This document shows positions 1 to 12,195 of a stretch of 42,266 bases of DNA, in pieces. Origin of the DNA: Rhizaria sp. SCN 62-66 (lineage: Eukaryota; Rhizaria, unplaced). Position 1 is the first letter of the stretch. Each line of letters opens with the position of its first letter. Below the pieces are notes generated by a model. That model was not told the DNA's origin, searched no databases, and saw only the letters and a program-made list of their open reading frames with translations. Location of the stretch: positions 1 to 42,266 of the forward strand of contig MEDY01000269.1 of assembly GCA_001724265.1 (NCBI GenBank), given 5' to 3'. The translations under genes were made by a program, and so were the position numbers.

Positions 1-1
1 G

Positions 2-160
2 TCCGAGATTGAGTACTACGCCATGCTCTCCAAGGTCTCTGTTCACCAGTACTCTGGCTCGAACAACGCCCTCGGCACTGCGTGCGGTAAGTTCTTCCCT
101 GTCTCTGCCCTTTCCGTCACCGACCCCGGAGATTCCGACATCGGCTCCATGAAGGCGTAA
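2..160 (+). CDS. RPL30: 60S ribosomal protein eL30, C-terminal part (5' end outside window)
   Basis: Large-subunit ribosomal protein of the cytosolic ribosome. The window opens inside the coding sequence; frame 2 reads 52 residues to a TAA at 158-160. The segment begins [11 protein letters not shown], continues with [16 protein letters not shown] and ends [12 protein letters not shown], which follows the C-terminal half of eukaryotic eL30 (family about 105-115 residues) almost residue for residue. No intron is seen in this part. Upstream exons and the start codon lie outside the window. The gene is much less repetitive than its neighbours, as expected for a conserved ribosomal protein. The identification is firm; only the 5' end is missing. 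Confidence 0.96.
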   Translation, partial: SEIEYYAMLSKVSVHQYSGSNNALGTACGKFFPVSALSVTDPGDSDIGSMKA

Positions 161-530
161 GTCGTTGGTCCTCGCTCCCATTCTCACTAAACATGAGATG
201 TGTGTGCGCGCGCCGGCTTCCAAACCCGACCGTGGTCGCTTTTTGAGGTGAGCTAGTGTTTGCTGCTCTGTACAAATTCAATCCTTATGCCGTGTGGCGA
301 CATCAATACACCTTGAAAACACTTCTTTACTCTGACCTGCTCTCGATCCACTCTCGCTTCGCGCCCTGTCTCTCCACTTGCTCTTCGTGTAATTTCATTC
401 CGGATCACGCCTTTGGCATCGACAAAGCTGTGTCTTATTTGCGCGCTGGAATAAAGTCTTGGAAACGTACGAATTCTCTTTATTGTGACTCCAGAGACAT
501 TTTCGAGAGGGTCTATTTCGCAAGCCGATA
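161..530. other. Intergenic region between eL30 and EAF
   Basis: 370 bases holding the eL30 3' UTR and the EAF promoter and 5' UTR. Small open frames on both strands here show no recognisable protein. I see no canonical AATAAA for eL30. Confidence 0.6.
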
Positions 531-1895
531 ATGGAGCCAGCTCCCGGTCAAACATACCCCATCGTCGCGGGGCCGTCAATCCTGCGCCCCGGCGATGACT
601 CAGAGTCCTACCACGCTATCAGGTGTACGTATCATCTTGCTTCTTATCCCCACAACGCGGTTTTTTATGCCTTCTAAGTTGTTTCACGCCCATAACCCCT
701 ATCTCACGGAAGACTTTGACCTTTTTTTGTAACCTCGTCCTCAGTCAGCACAAAGCCTCAGTCCACGGACCCTACCCGCGGCCTCCTCACAATTTCCGAC
801 TCTGGTGCCGTCTCCGCGCGTCTGTCCCGCCACCCCGCCCCCGCGCTGCCGGTCCCGGCCTCCGCCGCGGTCTCCGCCGCCGCCCGCGCGGCCGCCGTCT
901 CGGCTGCTGCCTCGGCCGCCGCGACGGCCGCAGTGGGGCTGGGCTTCGCCGGCACATCTATCCCGGCCGACGAGCAGGAGTTCGTGTTGCAGTTCGATCC
1001 GGTTGCGGGCGTGCTCACGCTGCACTCGCTGAGCGGGCTCACGCAGCTCAGCCACTCGAACGACGCGCTTAAGCTGTTGCCCACCCCTCTAACCGCCGTC
1101 GCCGCCGCCGAGGAGGCCGCGCGCGCTGCGGTCGAGGCGCGCGCGCTCCGCGAGCAGGCCGGCGACGACGACGACCTCGCCAAGTACGAGGCCGCTGAGG
1201 CTGCCGCAGCCGCCACAGGCGCGGGCACCGCCGCGGCCGGCAGGGGCCGCGGCGGCGGCGTTGCAGCGGGGAGCGCCAAGAAGGTCGTGCTGCTCACGGC
1301 GGCCAAGGTTGCCACGCTGGAGCGCAAGGCCGAGGCCGCCAGGTCCAAGGCGGAGGCCGCGGCGGCGAAGAAACAGGCCGCCGCGGACGCCGCAGCCGAG
1401 GCCAAGGCGCGGAAGCAGAGCGAGCGCGAGGCCAAGCTGGAGGCCAAGCTGGCCGCCGCGGGGAGCGCTAAACGGGCCAGGACCGCGTCCGGGAGCGCTA
1501 CCGCTGCGGACGTTGTTTCTGCTGCTGCTGTGAACATTGACAGCAATGCGAACTTCAGCACGGACGGCGACGGCGACGGCGACGGCGACCCTAATGATAG
1601 TTATGAAGCAACCATGTCTGCGGTTTGCAACGAGATCGAAGATGAAGATGTGCATATCAAGGCGGAGGTGGCCAAGGGCGTGAGTGTTGCTGATGGTGAT
1701 GTCATGAATGATGACGACGACGACGACGATGTCTTTGACTGGCTAGATGAGGTTGCGCCTCGCTCCGCCGCTCACCCAAACGGCGACGACTCCGTGAACG
1801 CTGATGTTGATGCTGATGCTGGTTTCAAGGCTGAAGCGCAGGCTGATGATGCTGCGGCAGAGAACGGTGACGACGACGAGTGGGAGGGACTTTGA
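531..1895 (+). CDS. ELL-associated factor (EAF)-like Pol II elongation factor, two exons
   Basis: Nuclear protein expected to partner ELL in stimulating RNA polymerase II elongation. Exons 531-624 and 745-1895 (414 residues); intron 625-744 starts GTACGT and ends CAG, phase 1. This junction gives YHAIRFSTKPQSTD at about residues 27-40, matching the EAF N-terminal block (HTIRYxFKPASxD). The second block, EFVLQFDPVAGVLTLHSLS from residue 110, matches the EAF strand with the conserved F-D-x-x-x-G-x-x-x-L pattern. An Ala-rich insert of about 55 residues separates the two blocks. A charged Ala/Lys/Glu helix follows, then a very acidic C-terminus with a Asp run, FDWLDEV and a final DDDEWEGL, comparable to the acidic transactivation tail of metazoan EAFs. 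A splice variant ending at 622 would lose the R-F residues and fits the family less well. Stop is TGA. Confidence 0.82.
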
Positions 1896-2766
1896 GCAAC
1901 ACCTCGTTGTCCACTTGTCACTCAAAATGTTACCACGTTAAACATGATTCGAGAATAGTGCTGGCCATGGCGATGCTCCTCGAATGAACTGATACTTAGA
2001 AACACGTTTAATAATACAACTAACACATATTAATTGAATAGTTTTTTATTATCAAAGACTGCGGTCACATTTCACCCCGTATATCATGATACATTTGTCC
2101 TGTAGAAGCATGTCTTCTATTGTGATAGCTGCTGTTGGTGACATGTACTTTTGGTGCGCGGCAACGATGCAAAGCGCGGCAACTTAAACAAGTGATAAAA
2201 GCGTTATTAATTGGGGATAAAGACGACTTTACAAGTGATGTGATACATATGAGAGCAATCAGACAAATGCGCGGCGCGAAATCACGCAACTCGCACACTC
2301 TGCATTGCGTGCCAATAAAGAAATAAAAATCCAACGAGAGGGAAGGAAGGAACGTTGAACTGATAAGATTAGAGCTTAAGAAAATATACATTAGAAAACA
2401 GAAAGTAGGCGAAGCACGTTGTTTGACACGCAAAATGAAAAGCGTTCGAACTGTAGTTTGACGGTCTTGCCGAGTTTGTTTGCTTACATCGAGTTACAAT
2501 CATAGTAAAGAACGCTGAAGCATAACATGATCACATAGAACTCACTTGAAAATGGAATGTCATTATAATTTGTAAAACATAAGTTTAAACACAGCAAAAA
2601 GAAAAATAAACAACTATTCTTACTCATACAATAAAAGCTCAACAGCGAACATGTTGCTGACTACTTTTCTAAATTGAGAACAAGTCTCGTTTGGGTCACG
2701 TTTGGTTTCGTTTGGTTTCGGTCGGTTTCGTTTGGTTTGGTTTGATTGAGTGTAGATCAGTTTGCG
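1896..2766. other. Convergent 3' region between EAF and the carrier gene
   Basis: 871 AT-rich bases between two genes that point at each other. AATAAA hexamers on the plus strand lie at 2314-2319 and 2322-2327, about 420 bases after the EAF stop, and could serve its polyadenylation. No conserved coding sequence is visible. The right end carries a GTTTGG-type repeat listed separately. Confidence 0.6.
2695..2746. repeat. Degenerate GTTTGGTTTC tandem repeat beside the carrier stop codon
   Basis: About five imperfect copies of a TTTGGT/TTCGT unit sit just beyond the TGA stop of the carrier gene, so on the sense strand the 3' UTR begins with a C/A-rich AAACC-like repeat. It is purine/pyrimidine skewed and stands out from the GC-rich coding region and the AT-rich spacer. 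Confidence 0.7.
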
Positions 2767-5700
2767 TCAGATGCCGCCGCCGAGAAGCCGCGGCGCGAGC
2801 GCCTCGTAGGACGCGAAGAAGACGACCTGCCATGGCACGACGCGGAGGAAGTTGGGCCCCACGCCGCGGTACAGCGCGGCCACGCCCTCCGCGCGCACCG
2901 TCTTGACGCCGCAGTCCCAGATGCCGTTGTAAGTCACCGCGGGCGCCGCGGGCGCGCCGGCGAAGGGCAGCAGCCGCGGCATGGTGACGGGCAGCTTGGC
3001 TGCGGCGGGCGCGGCGGCGGCGGCGGCGGAGGGCAGCAGCGTCGGCAGCGAGCCTGCGATGCGCGCCGCCGTGTTGGCCAGACTGGCGGCGGCGGCGTTT
3101 GTCGTCGGCAGGGCAGTAGCAGTTGCGCCAGCAGCAGAGCCAAGAGCACCAGCAGTGCCGAGAGCGGCGCGGGTGGCCGCTCCAGCAACAGTAGCAGCTG
3201 TTGCTGGAGCAGCGCTGGCGTTGACGGCGCTGGTACTGACGGCACTGGCAGCGGCTGCGAGCGCGCGTCGCTGGTTCATCAGCCGCGTCTTGATCGTGTC
3301 CGCGGGCGCCGAGGCGACGGTCGACACGAGCGCTGACACGGCCGACACGGCGGCGTGCGTGGTGAAGCAGTTCTCCCAGCGCAGCCAGCGCGGGCCGTCT
3401 GGCGCCGTCACTGCTTGCTTGGTCGCCGCGTACACCCCCAGCCCGGTGCCCGAGGACAGCGCAGACCGTAGCATGCCCGCGGCCGTGCCCTTGTAGAGCC
3501 CCGCAACGCCCTCAGCCGCCAGTGTGTCGCGCAGACAGCCCCACACGCGCCACCGCTGCGGCTGCGCGCGCACCCACCACGGGTCGCGCGCGGGCCGACT
3601 CGCGTTCTGCGTCACTGTGGAAACACTGGCGGCGGCGTTCTCGCGCGCGACCTCGGCCATGAGGCGGACCTTAAGCACGTCGAGCGGGTTGGCGACGAAC
3701 TGGCCGACCATCGCGGCCGAGACCGAGGCCGTGAGCTGCTCGGTCGCCGTCGGCCGTGCGGGGTCCGCGCACACGCCCGTCTTAATCTGCTTGAAGAGCG
3801 ACATCTGCAGCCCGGCCTTCGTGAACTGCCGCAGCAGCGCGGGGCAGAGCCCGCTGTAGAGCGCGCCGACGCCGCCCGTGGCCACCACAGCCGTCAGTTG
3901 CCGGACCAACCGCGGCGGCCGCAGCGCAAACGTGTGCGTCTGCAGCTGCGCCGACAGGGCCGGCAGGCCCCAGCGTTGGGAAAGCACGCCGCGCGCCGTG
4001 GCGCTCGCAGCGGGCGCTGTGACGGCACGCGCTGTCGGCGCAGCAGCGGCACTCGCAGCAGAGGCAGCAGCGGCAGCGGCGGGCACCGGGCGCGCGAGTA
4101 GCGCGGCGGCGGCCGAGCCAGCGGCCAGCGCGGCAGTGCCCGCGGCCGCCGTGGCCGCCGTTGTGCCCGCTGCCGCCACCGCGCCCGCTGAGAGAGCCGA
4201 GGTAGCGGCGGACGCAGCGACGGGGGCAAGCTGGCGGCCGACCTTGGTGAGTTCGAGGGGCAACGTGGCGGCCTCTGCGGCGCAACCGGCGAGCGAGCCG
4301 CAGAGGAACTGTGTGACTGCTGGCGGCAGCGCGGCGGCGATGGGCCACAGCGGCACTTGCGCGGCCTCCTCTTCGTCCTCTTCTGCGTCGCACACGCCGT
4401 CGTCTTCGTCATCGTAGGCGTCGCCGAGCATGTCGTCGTCGTCGATGACGCCGTAGTCGGCCACCGTGGCGTCGCCGGCCTCCAGGTCAGCCAGCGACTT
4501 TGCAGTAACAGCGGCAGACGTGGTCTCGTCGTCAGAGTCAGCGTCGGTGTCTGTTGCGGTGGCGTCGGCTGCTGTTGCGGCTTTATCGTCGCTCGACTCG
4601 GCGGACTCGTCGTCGAAACTGCTTACTGTCGCCGTGGCCGGCGGTCGACGGCGCACCGCGGACACGGCGCCGGTGACAGCGCCAGTGCCCGAGGTGGTGT
4701 CCGCCTCGGAGGCAGCGTCAGCGTCAGTGTCGGCGTCGGTGTCGGAGTCAAAGGCGGAGACCGTTGTCGTCGACGGCACGCGGTGACGCGCATGCGCACC
4801 AGCGCCAGCGCCAGTGCCAGTGCCAGAACTAACTCCAGCGCCGTGGCCTGTGCGTGTGCCGGTGTAGACGCGCTTGTCGCCGACCGTGCTATAGATCTTG
4901 CTCCCGTCGGCGGCGGTCTTCTCCTTTGCGCCCGCGAGCGCGGCGGTCTTGTCCTCGTCGTTGCCGCGGTGGCTGCGAACGGCGCTGAGGTCCCAGAGCC
5001 CCATGCCCATCCCCAGCCCTAACCCTAGCCCGAGCCCGACGCCGGGGGCCATCTTGCGCGCGCGCCCGTCGCCCTCGCCGTCGTGGCCGCGCGCGTGGCC
5101 ATGGTGCCGCGAGCCGGGGCGCGGGCGCGACCGCGCGCGGGGGTGCGGCGCCAAGTTGCGCGGCATCGGCAGCGCGCCGGGCGCCTGCGGGAACCGCCAC
5201 AAGTCAGGGTCACTGCCGCTGCCGCTGCCGCTACTGCCAGCAACACCGGGTGCAGAGGTAGGCGCAGAGCCGAAGCCAGTGTCCGCGCCTGTGGCGGCGG
5301 CGGCAGAGACGGGCGCAGAAGCGGCTGGGGCTGTGAATGCGGCGGCGGGAGCGCTGCTCGCACCGGTCTTGGGCGCCGCAGCCGGGACTGCGGCGGCTGG
5401 CGCAGCGGGCGCGGCAGCCGGCGTGCGTGCAGAGGCAGCGCCCGACGCGAGCCTAGTGCGCGCGGTCGGCGCCGCGCCGCTACCAGCTGTCGCCCCCGTT
5501 GTCGTCGTAGTCGTTGTCGCTGCGGAGGGCGCGGCGGTCGTCCTTGCCGGCGTCCCAGTAGTAACTGACGGCGCCGCAGTCGAGGACTTAGATCGTGACA
5601 AAGTTGTCGTCGTCGTTGATGCTGGCGCAGGCGCAGGCCCGCGAGATGATACGGGCGCGAGCGCGGGCGCGGGCGCGGGGGACGCCAGCGAGCGCGGCTG

Positions 5701-8700
5701 CGACAGCGGGTGTGGCCGACTCTGTGATTGAGACAGCGATGGTGGCTGCAGCGTCTGCATGCGCGAGGGCGGGCGCGACTGCGAAAAGCCGCTGCCGGTC
5801 GACGGGCGCACGGACTGTGAGCCCGACTGCAGCAGCAGCTCGCGGTGCAGCTGCTGCCGCCTCTGCAGGAGAGATTGTGACTGTGACAGTGCGCTGGGGC
5901 CGGGGCCCATGACTGACTGGGAGCCAGACAGCGCCTGCGCGCCGGTCATCTGCGGCTGCGGCCCGGCGCCGGGGACAGGTAAATACTGCTGTTGTTGCTG
6001 TTGCTGTTGCGAGCGGCCCGCGGCGACGGACTGCGAGCCGTCCCGAGGGCGCGACTGAGTCGTGTGGTGGCGAGGGGAGAACGTGAACGCCGTCGCCACA
6101 GAACCACCGCCGGCATCAGTGCCAGCATCAGCGCCAGTAATTCCCGCAGTGCCGGTGGCGGCGCTAGCGCGGGGCGCTGGCGCGGAGAACAGCGGCTGTT
6201 GCTGGGACCGGGACTGAGGGCGCTGTGACGCGCTCTCGCGCTCACGGTCCCGGTTAAGGTCGGTGCGGCGCAGCTGGAGCCAGGGCGCCTGCGTGGCGCC
6301 GCGCGGCGAGTGCATGGGCGAGTGCATGGGTGAGTGCAGCGGCGTGGGGCGCGGGGTCGGCCGCGGCGTCGGCAGCGGCGTCGGCACGTTGCCCAGCACG
6401 CGCGGCACAGTGACCGGCACTGGCGCCGTGTGGGGCAGCACCAAAGCAGACAGCCGCGAGTGCGACTGCGTGTGCGCCAGCGTCGGCAGCGCGTGCCCGT
6501 GGCTCTGCCCGTGCGTGTGGCCGTTTTGGCTGTTGGTGTTGCTGCTGGTGCGGGAGAGTGGCAGCTGCGCAAACGGGTGCGCGTGCTGGTGCGAATGCGA
6601 CTGGGAGTGCGTGTGGTGCAAGTGCGTCTGATGAGGCTGCGTAGGGTGCGACCGTGTCTGCGAGCCGTGGCGCGAGAGCTGCGTGGCGAACGGCAGCGCG
6701 TTGGGAGTCAGCAGCGGTGACAGCAGCGCCGGCGTGCGCGCGATGTCGGCCGCCTCAGAGCCGTCCTCGTCTTCGTCCTCGTCGCTGCCACTGGCGCTGC
6801 CGCTGTCGCTGTCACTCTCGCTGCCGCTGCGGCTGCTGCTGTCACTAAGAGAGCGGACCAGGTCCCGGGCCGTCGGGCGCCGCCTGCGCCGCGCCCTCTC
6901 GACGACGGTCACGATGTCGCCCTCCCCGACAGAAAGTTTGTCGTTCGCAGCTGCAGTATCGGCAGCAGCGGTGGTGACGGGGACAGGGACGGCGCCGCTG
7001 CTAGAGAGGAAGTCCGCGGCGGAGCTGCTGCGGGGAGATACCGACGCCGAGTGAGAACCACCATGATTGCCGCCGCCGCCGCTGCCGCTGCCGCTGCCGC
7101 TGCGCAGAGCGGAGGGGGAGGTGGCCTGCGACAGCGACCCGCCGGAGAAAGAACCCGAGTGCGAGCGCGAGTGCGTGCCGATGGGCGAGCTAAACACCGG
7201 GCTCAGCACGGGGCTTAGCAGCATCATCGGCCGCCGGTATCCCCCGGCGCCGGTCAAGTGCGTGGCGGCGTAGCCTCCCGCTCTCGCTTTAGCCCCCGTC
7301 GCGGCGGTCTGCGGCGCCGCGCCCGAGGCCGGCGTGAAGGGCGTGACCGTGGGCGGTGGCGCCATGCGCGGGCTTGTCGGCAGCAGCAACTGCGCGGGCC
7401 GCCCGCCGATTGCGCGCGGGCGCGGGCGCGCGTCGATGGCCTTAGCAGCAGCGCTGCCGCCAGCTCCGATAGCCGTGGCCGTGGCCGAGACTGAAGGCTT
7501 GCGAATGCTGCCTGTGCTGCCGTCATCAAGCGGGGCCGCAGGGGTCGCGGTGTCTGTGACCGTGATCATGAGTCTATTGCTGTTGCTGTTGCTGTCACAT
7601 GCAGTCGAGACCGGCTCCGCTAGCTCCGCTGGCGGCGCTGGCGGCGCTGGCGACTGCGCCTGCGACTTGGACTGCGCTACCGTCACAGCCAGCGCCGCAT
7701 CCGCGTCGGCGCCGGCAGCCGCGTCGTCTGCGTCGGTCTTTGCGTGCGCGCGCGCGCTTGTGCGCGGCCTGAGTGTGAACGCGGTGTGGCGCGGGGAAGA
7801 TGGAGCCGTGGCTGCAACGCCGTAACCGCCGCGGCCAACGCTTGCCACATCGGCAGCGGCAGCAGCAGCGGCAGCGGCAGCGGCGGAGGCAGCGTCGGTG
7901 TCGGAGTCGGTGGTGGGCTGTTTGCTGATCATGTCGCTGATGCTGTTGCTGTTGCTGCAGCCGTGCGTCTCCACAACCTCAGCCTCGAGGCAAGGCTTCG
8001 CAGCAGTGCGGGCGCTGAAATCGCCCTCAGCTTCGCTGTTGTCGTCCTTGCTCATGTCGCGGCCACTGCTGCTGCGGGCAGAGCGCTGGCAGAGCGCCCG
8101 CGCCACGCCACCCCGCTCACTGCTGCTACTGCTGCTTCCGCCTCCACGGTGCGCCTGTGTGCGAGCCGGTGCGTGTGCGTGTGCGTGTGTAAAGCTAGCG
8201 GTGGCGTGCTGCGCGGCGACAATCGCGGGCACCGCGGCCGAGGCGGGGTGCGCCGTGACCGAGTTTGAGTTGGAACATGCGACTGCGGAGCACGCGACTG
8301 CGGGGCACGCAACGGCGCCGCCCGAAGTCGGGGCCTGGCTCTGCATGCTCTGGCTATATCCGTGACCGTGAGCGTGGCCGTGGTGACCGTGGCCGCTGTC
8401 GCTGAGGCCGTGCGTGTGATGAAAGTTCAGTCCGTGCGCAATAATGCTGCTGAGGCCTGTCGCCTGACTGGCCACAGCGTACTCAGCTCTGTGGCGATCA
8501 GTCGCACTCGCGGCCTCGCTGGTGCTGCCAGAGGCGCCGTGCCCATGGCCGGCGCTGGCGCTATGGCCGGTGCCTGTGCCATTGCTGGCGCTCAGGCTGG
8601 AGCCCACCGGCAGCGAAAGGCACTGTTTGAGCGCGGGCAGCGCGGGCGACGGCGCCAGGGACGACAACGACCGCGAATGCGCCTGCAGCTCGAGCTGCAG

Positions 8701-11331
8701 CTGCGACGGCGACGGCGACTGCGACAGCGATGGCGAGCACTGGGAGCGTTTTGACTGCGACTGCGGGTCCGAGTGCGACTGAGACTGAGTGCGCGAGAGA
8801 GACGACCGAGGCCTCTGCTGTTGTAAATGAGAGTGTGGTTGCTGCAGAAGCTGCGCCGGTGAGCCGTACACGAGTTCCCACCTTAGCGCCGCCGCCGCCG
8901 CCTCTGCCGCCGCCGCCTCTACGGCCGCCGCCTCTGCGGCGGACTGTGTGCCCGCCGCGTCGCCCCAGTACCCGCCCCGGTCGCCGCCCCGGTCAGAGCC
9001 TCGATAAGAATCGCGCTCTGCGTGGCACAGGTCCGGCGAATGGGGGGCAGTTGGCGGCGCGCCCGCGGGGCCGGCCGACGCAGGCTGCGACCGCGGGCCC
9101 AACGCATAACCGCCACCGCCGCTGCTGCGGTATGCCGACGCGGGAGTCAGTGCGACGGCGGCGGCGGCGGCGGCGGGCGCGGAGGGCGAAGGCGAGGGCG
9201 AGACCGAGGGCGCGGCCGACACGGGGGCCGAGGCCGTGACGGAGGCCGAGGCGGAGGTGACGGCGGGGTGGGTCGCGAAGGGCGACAGGAACACGGGATG
9301 GTGCGGCGGCGCCGCGTAGCCTTGATGGTGCTGCTGATGGTGATGCTGATGCACGGGCTCCTGGGCGGCTGGGGCCGAGTGTAAATAGTGTCCGCCGATG
9401 AAGCCGCCGCCGCTGTGGCCGCCGGGCCTGGCGTTGCGCGGTGTGAAGAGCGAGTAGACGGCGTCGTCGTTGCTCGTGTCGAACGTGTCCTCGTCGTCGT
9501 CGCCGCGCTCACCAGTTGTGCCTCTAGCGGTGTAACCGTAACCGCCTCTAGCGTTGTAGCCCCCGCCGCCAGTGCCAGTGCCAGGGCCAGCGCCAGTGGC
9601 GGCTCCGCCGTACTGGGAGCCGCCCGCGACGCCGCCGCCGGGCCTGTTATAGGCGTTGACGCGGCCGCCGCTGGTGGTCGTGACGCACCGGTTGCTGTTG
9701 CTGTTGTTGCAGTTGCCGCTGCTTGCGAACGCGCCCGGGGCAGCGCTCGCGGCGGCGGGGGCGGCGCCGGCGAGCGCGGGCGAGGTGTGCCGCGACTGGC
9801 TGAACTGGTACGGGTACTGCTGATGTTGCTGATGCTGAGTCTGCGGCCGGCGCAGGCTGCCGCGGCTATGCACGTTGTGCCCGAAGCCCGAGTGGCCGTG
9901 GGTCAAAGAGTGACCATGGGCGCTCAGCGCGTGACCATGATCGCTCGCCGCAGTCGGAGCAGCAGCAGCAGCAGGACTAGCGGCGGCAGGCACAGCGACT
10001 GTGGGCACAGCGGTGTTGTCTGCGCTGTCTCTGTCAGCGCCAAACGGTCCCTCGTCTGCGCCCGTAAAGGGCACTCTCGCGGCGCTGGTAAACGGCACAG
10101 CGAGCGGCGCGGTAACCGTGGGCACCGTGGTGTTGCTATCACCGGCACCGCGCGTCGGACTCTGAATCTGGGCACTCTGGACACTCTGGATACTGTGAAT
10201 GTGACTCTGGCTTTGGTTGCTCTGATTGGACGCGTTGGCGCTGGCGTAGCTGCTGTTGTACGCGTTGGCGTTGTACGTCGGGCGCGTGCGCGACGTCGCT
10301 GCCGTCGGCGAAGTCGCTATCACCTTGGGCGACGTCGTCATCGTTGTCGTCGTTGTGAACGGAGCCAGGTACACGCGCACGCCGCCGCTCGCGGGAACGC
10401 GTGGGTTGTAGCTGTTGGCAAAGTTGGCCGTACTCGCAAATGTGTTGTTACTGTAGTTATTGTTGTTATTGTTGTTGTTAGCGCCGAAGTGGCCGTGGGC
10501 GCCGGCGAGGATGGCCGCGGCGGAGGCCGTGGCAGCCGCAAAGGCCGAGGACGAGGATGACAGCGACGACGGCGTACCTGGCATCGGTCCGTTGTAGTTT
10601 ACGGGCGTGGCCGAGAGGCGCCGTGTGTGTGCGGGCGCGGACGATGCGGGCACCGGCAGCGTGTCCAGGTGCTGCTGCTGCTGCTGCTGCTGAGGCTGCT
10701 GTTGTTGTTGCGGGGGTGAGAAGCTGAACACGGGCTTGCGCACTTCATTCGCAGTATTAGCAAGCGTACTCCCATGTGTTACCCCTTGAGTTCCAGCGCC
10801 AGCGCCAGCGCCAGCGAGCGTGCCTGGGCCCGGGACAGCAGCGTTGGCAGCGCTGGCGGCGTTGGCGGCTGTGGCGTTGGCGACAGCGACGGAACCGGTG
10901 TCGGCAGTCGTGTTCGTCATCGGCGACGGCGACGGCGACGGCGATGGCAGCTGCAGCTGCAGAAACCACTTGGAGGGCGTTTTGAGCGGCGACTTCAGCT
11001 GCGACGGCGACAGCGACTGGGACTGCGAGTTGCTCTGCGACTGCGAGCCCGAGCTTGCGTACAGCGGCGACGGCAGCGGCAGCGGCGACGGTAGCGGCGA
11101 CGGGGACGGCGACGCCGCGGCCGAGACCGAGGCCGAGGCCGACGCGGGAACCGGCGCGGCGGCCAGCGCAGACAGGGCGGACGCGGCGGCGGCGGCGACG
11201 GGCATCGCCGCGCCCGTCTTGGCCGCCGCTAACCTCGCTTGGATCGCCGCTGCTGCTGCTCCTGGCGCTCCCGCTCCTGGTGCCGTCGCCGCTGCTGTTG
11301 CGCCAGCGTCCCCTGATGCGGCCGCCGCAAA

Positions 11332-11372
<41 letters not shown>

Positions 11373-12195
11373 GGGAGGGCAGCGCGAGGGCCGACAGAGA
11401 GCGCTTGCTGCCGGCGGCGGCAAACGACGTGCGCGCACGCTCACGCTCACGGTCATTGCCCGTTTTGTTCGCATCTTTGTTGCTGTAGCTCTTGTTGGTG
11501 CCTCTGTTGGCAGTGTAGTAGTTTTCCGCGTCGACGCGGCCTTCGCGGCCGTCGTGGCCGAGCACAGCGGTGTCGTGCTGGTCGTGGCCGCGGCTGCGGT
11601 CGTGGCTGTGCCCGCGGCCGTGGCCGTGGCGGCCGGGCGCGGGCTCCATCGCCGAGGCGTGCATATACAGCAGACGCTGCGATGGAGACTGCGAGAGCGA
11701 CAGCGGCGACGGTGCCGGTGCCAACGGCTTCAGTTCCGCGCCCGCGCCGGCGCCCGCGCCCGCGGCGACGCTAGTGGCGGCCTTTGCAAAAGGCGCGAGC
11801 AGGCCAGCGGCGTCGGAGGGCGAGGGGGCTTCGTCACCGGCGCCGGGCGGTGTGGCGGGGGCGGCCTTTGAGACCGGGGACAGCGCGAAGTGCAGCAGCA
11901 GGGACCGGTGGAAGGCGGGCCGGGGGCGCGGGGACGGCAGAGCGGCCGCCAACGGAGTTGGGACGCCGGGCCGCGGCGGTTGAAACAGAGTCGCGGGGAA
12001 GCCAGCAGCGGCTGTGGGAGCGGTGACAGTGGCCGCAGCAGAGGTTGAAACGGAGCCGGGTGCGAGGACCGTTGTGGTCATAAGGGGGTCATTCCGTGGT
12101 TTTGATGTGTTAATCAAGGTTTGAGGCGTTTTACGCGTGTCTGGCAATAGAATGCCAGGCTTGTCACGCTGAGAAACGTTTAGAGCGGAATCCAT
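2767..12195 (-). CDS. Giant low-complexity protein with C-terminal mitochondrial carrier (SLC25-type) domain
   Basis: A single 3142-codon frame. The last ~535 residues are a complete mitochondrial carrier: three repeats with the signatures PLELTK (about residue 2645), PLDVLKVR (about 2833) and PADTIKTR (about 2965), each followed by a G-x-x-x-L-Y-x-G-type matrix helix (GALYSGLCPALLRQ, GVAGLYKGTAAGMLRS, ALYRGVGPNFLRVVPW). By eye it is closest to the uncoupling/dicarboxylate-oxoglutarate branch; substrate is unknown. Ala-rich inserts fall in the matrix loops of repeats 1 and 3. The first ~2600 residues are low complexity: Ser-Gln repeats, poly-Q, poly-N, poly-S, His-Gly repeats, acidic Asp stretches and many Ser-Pro sites; I recognise no domain there. 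The ATG lies in a near-perfect Kozak context (GTCACCATGG) at the edge of AT-rich DNA. Ordinary carriers are about 300 residues. Unseen introns splitting the N-terminal part cannot be excluded. Stop is TGA. Confidence 0.75.
11332..11369. repeat. (GCT)n microsatellite coding poly-Ser
   Basis: About 12.7 perfect GCT/CTG units. In the minus-strand carrier gene it is read as AGC codons, giving a poly-serine run near residues 276-288. It is the longest pure trinucleotide tract I found and is likely to vary in length between strains. Confidence 0.85.

Noticed and set aside
623-748. EAF intron with donor at 623 and acceptor at 748
   Set aside because: It is also in frame, but gives YHAISTKP instead of YHAIRFSTKP, losing the conserved Arg-aromatic pair; the GTACGT donor at 625 fits both the family and the local donor type.
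9388-10560. Long plus-strand open frames across the carrier gene
   Set aside because: Shadows of the minus-strand frame. They lack any recognisable domain, whereas the minus frame carries poly-Q/N/S tracts and the carrier.
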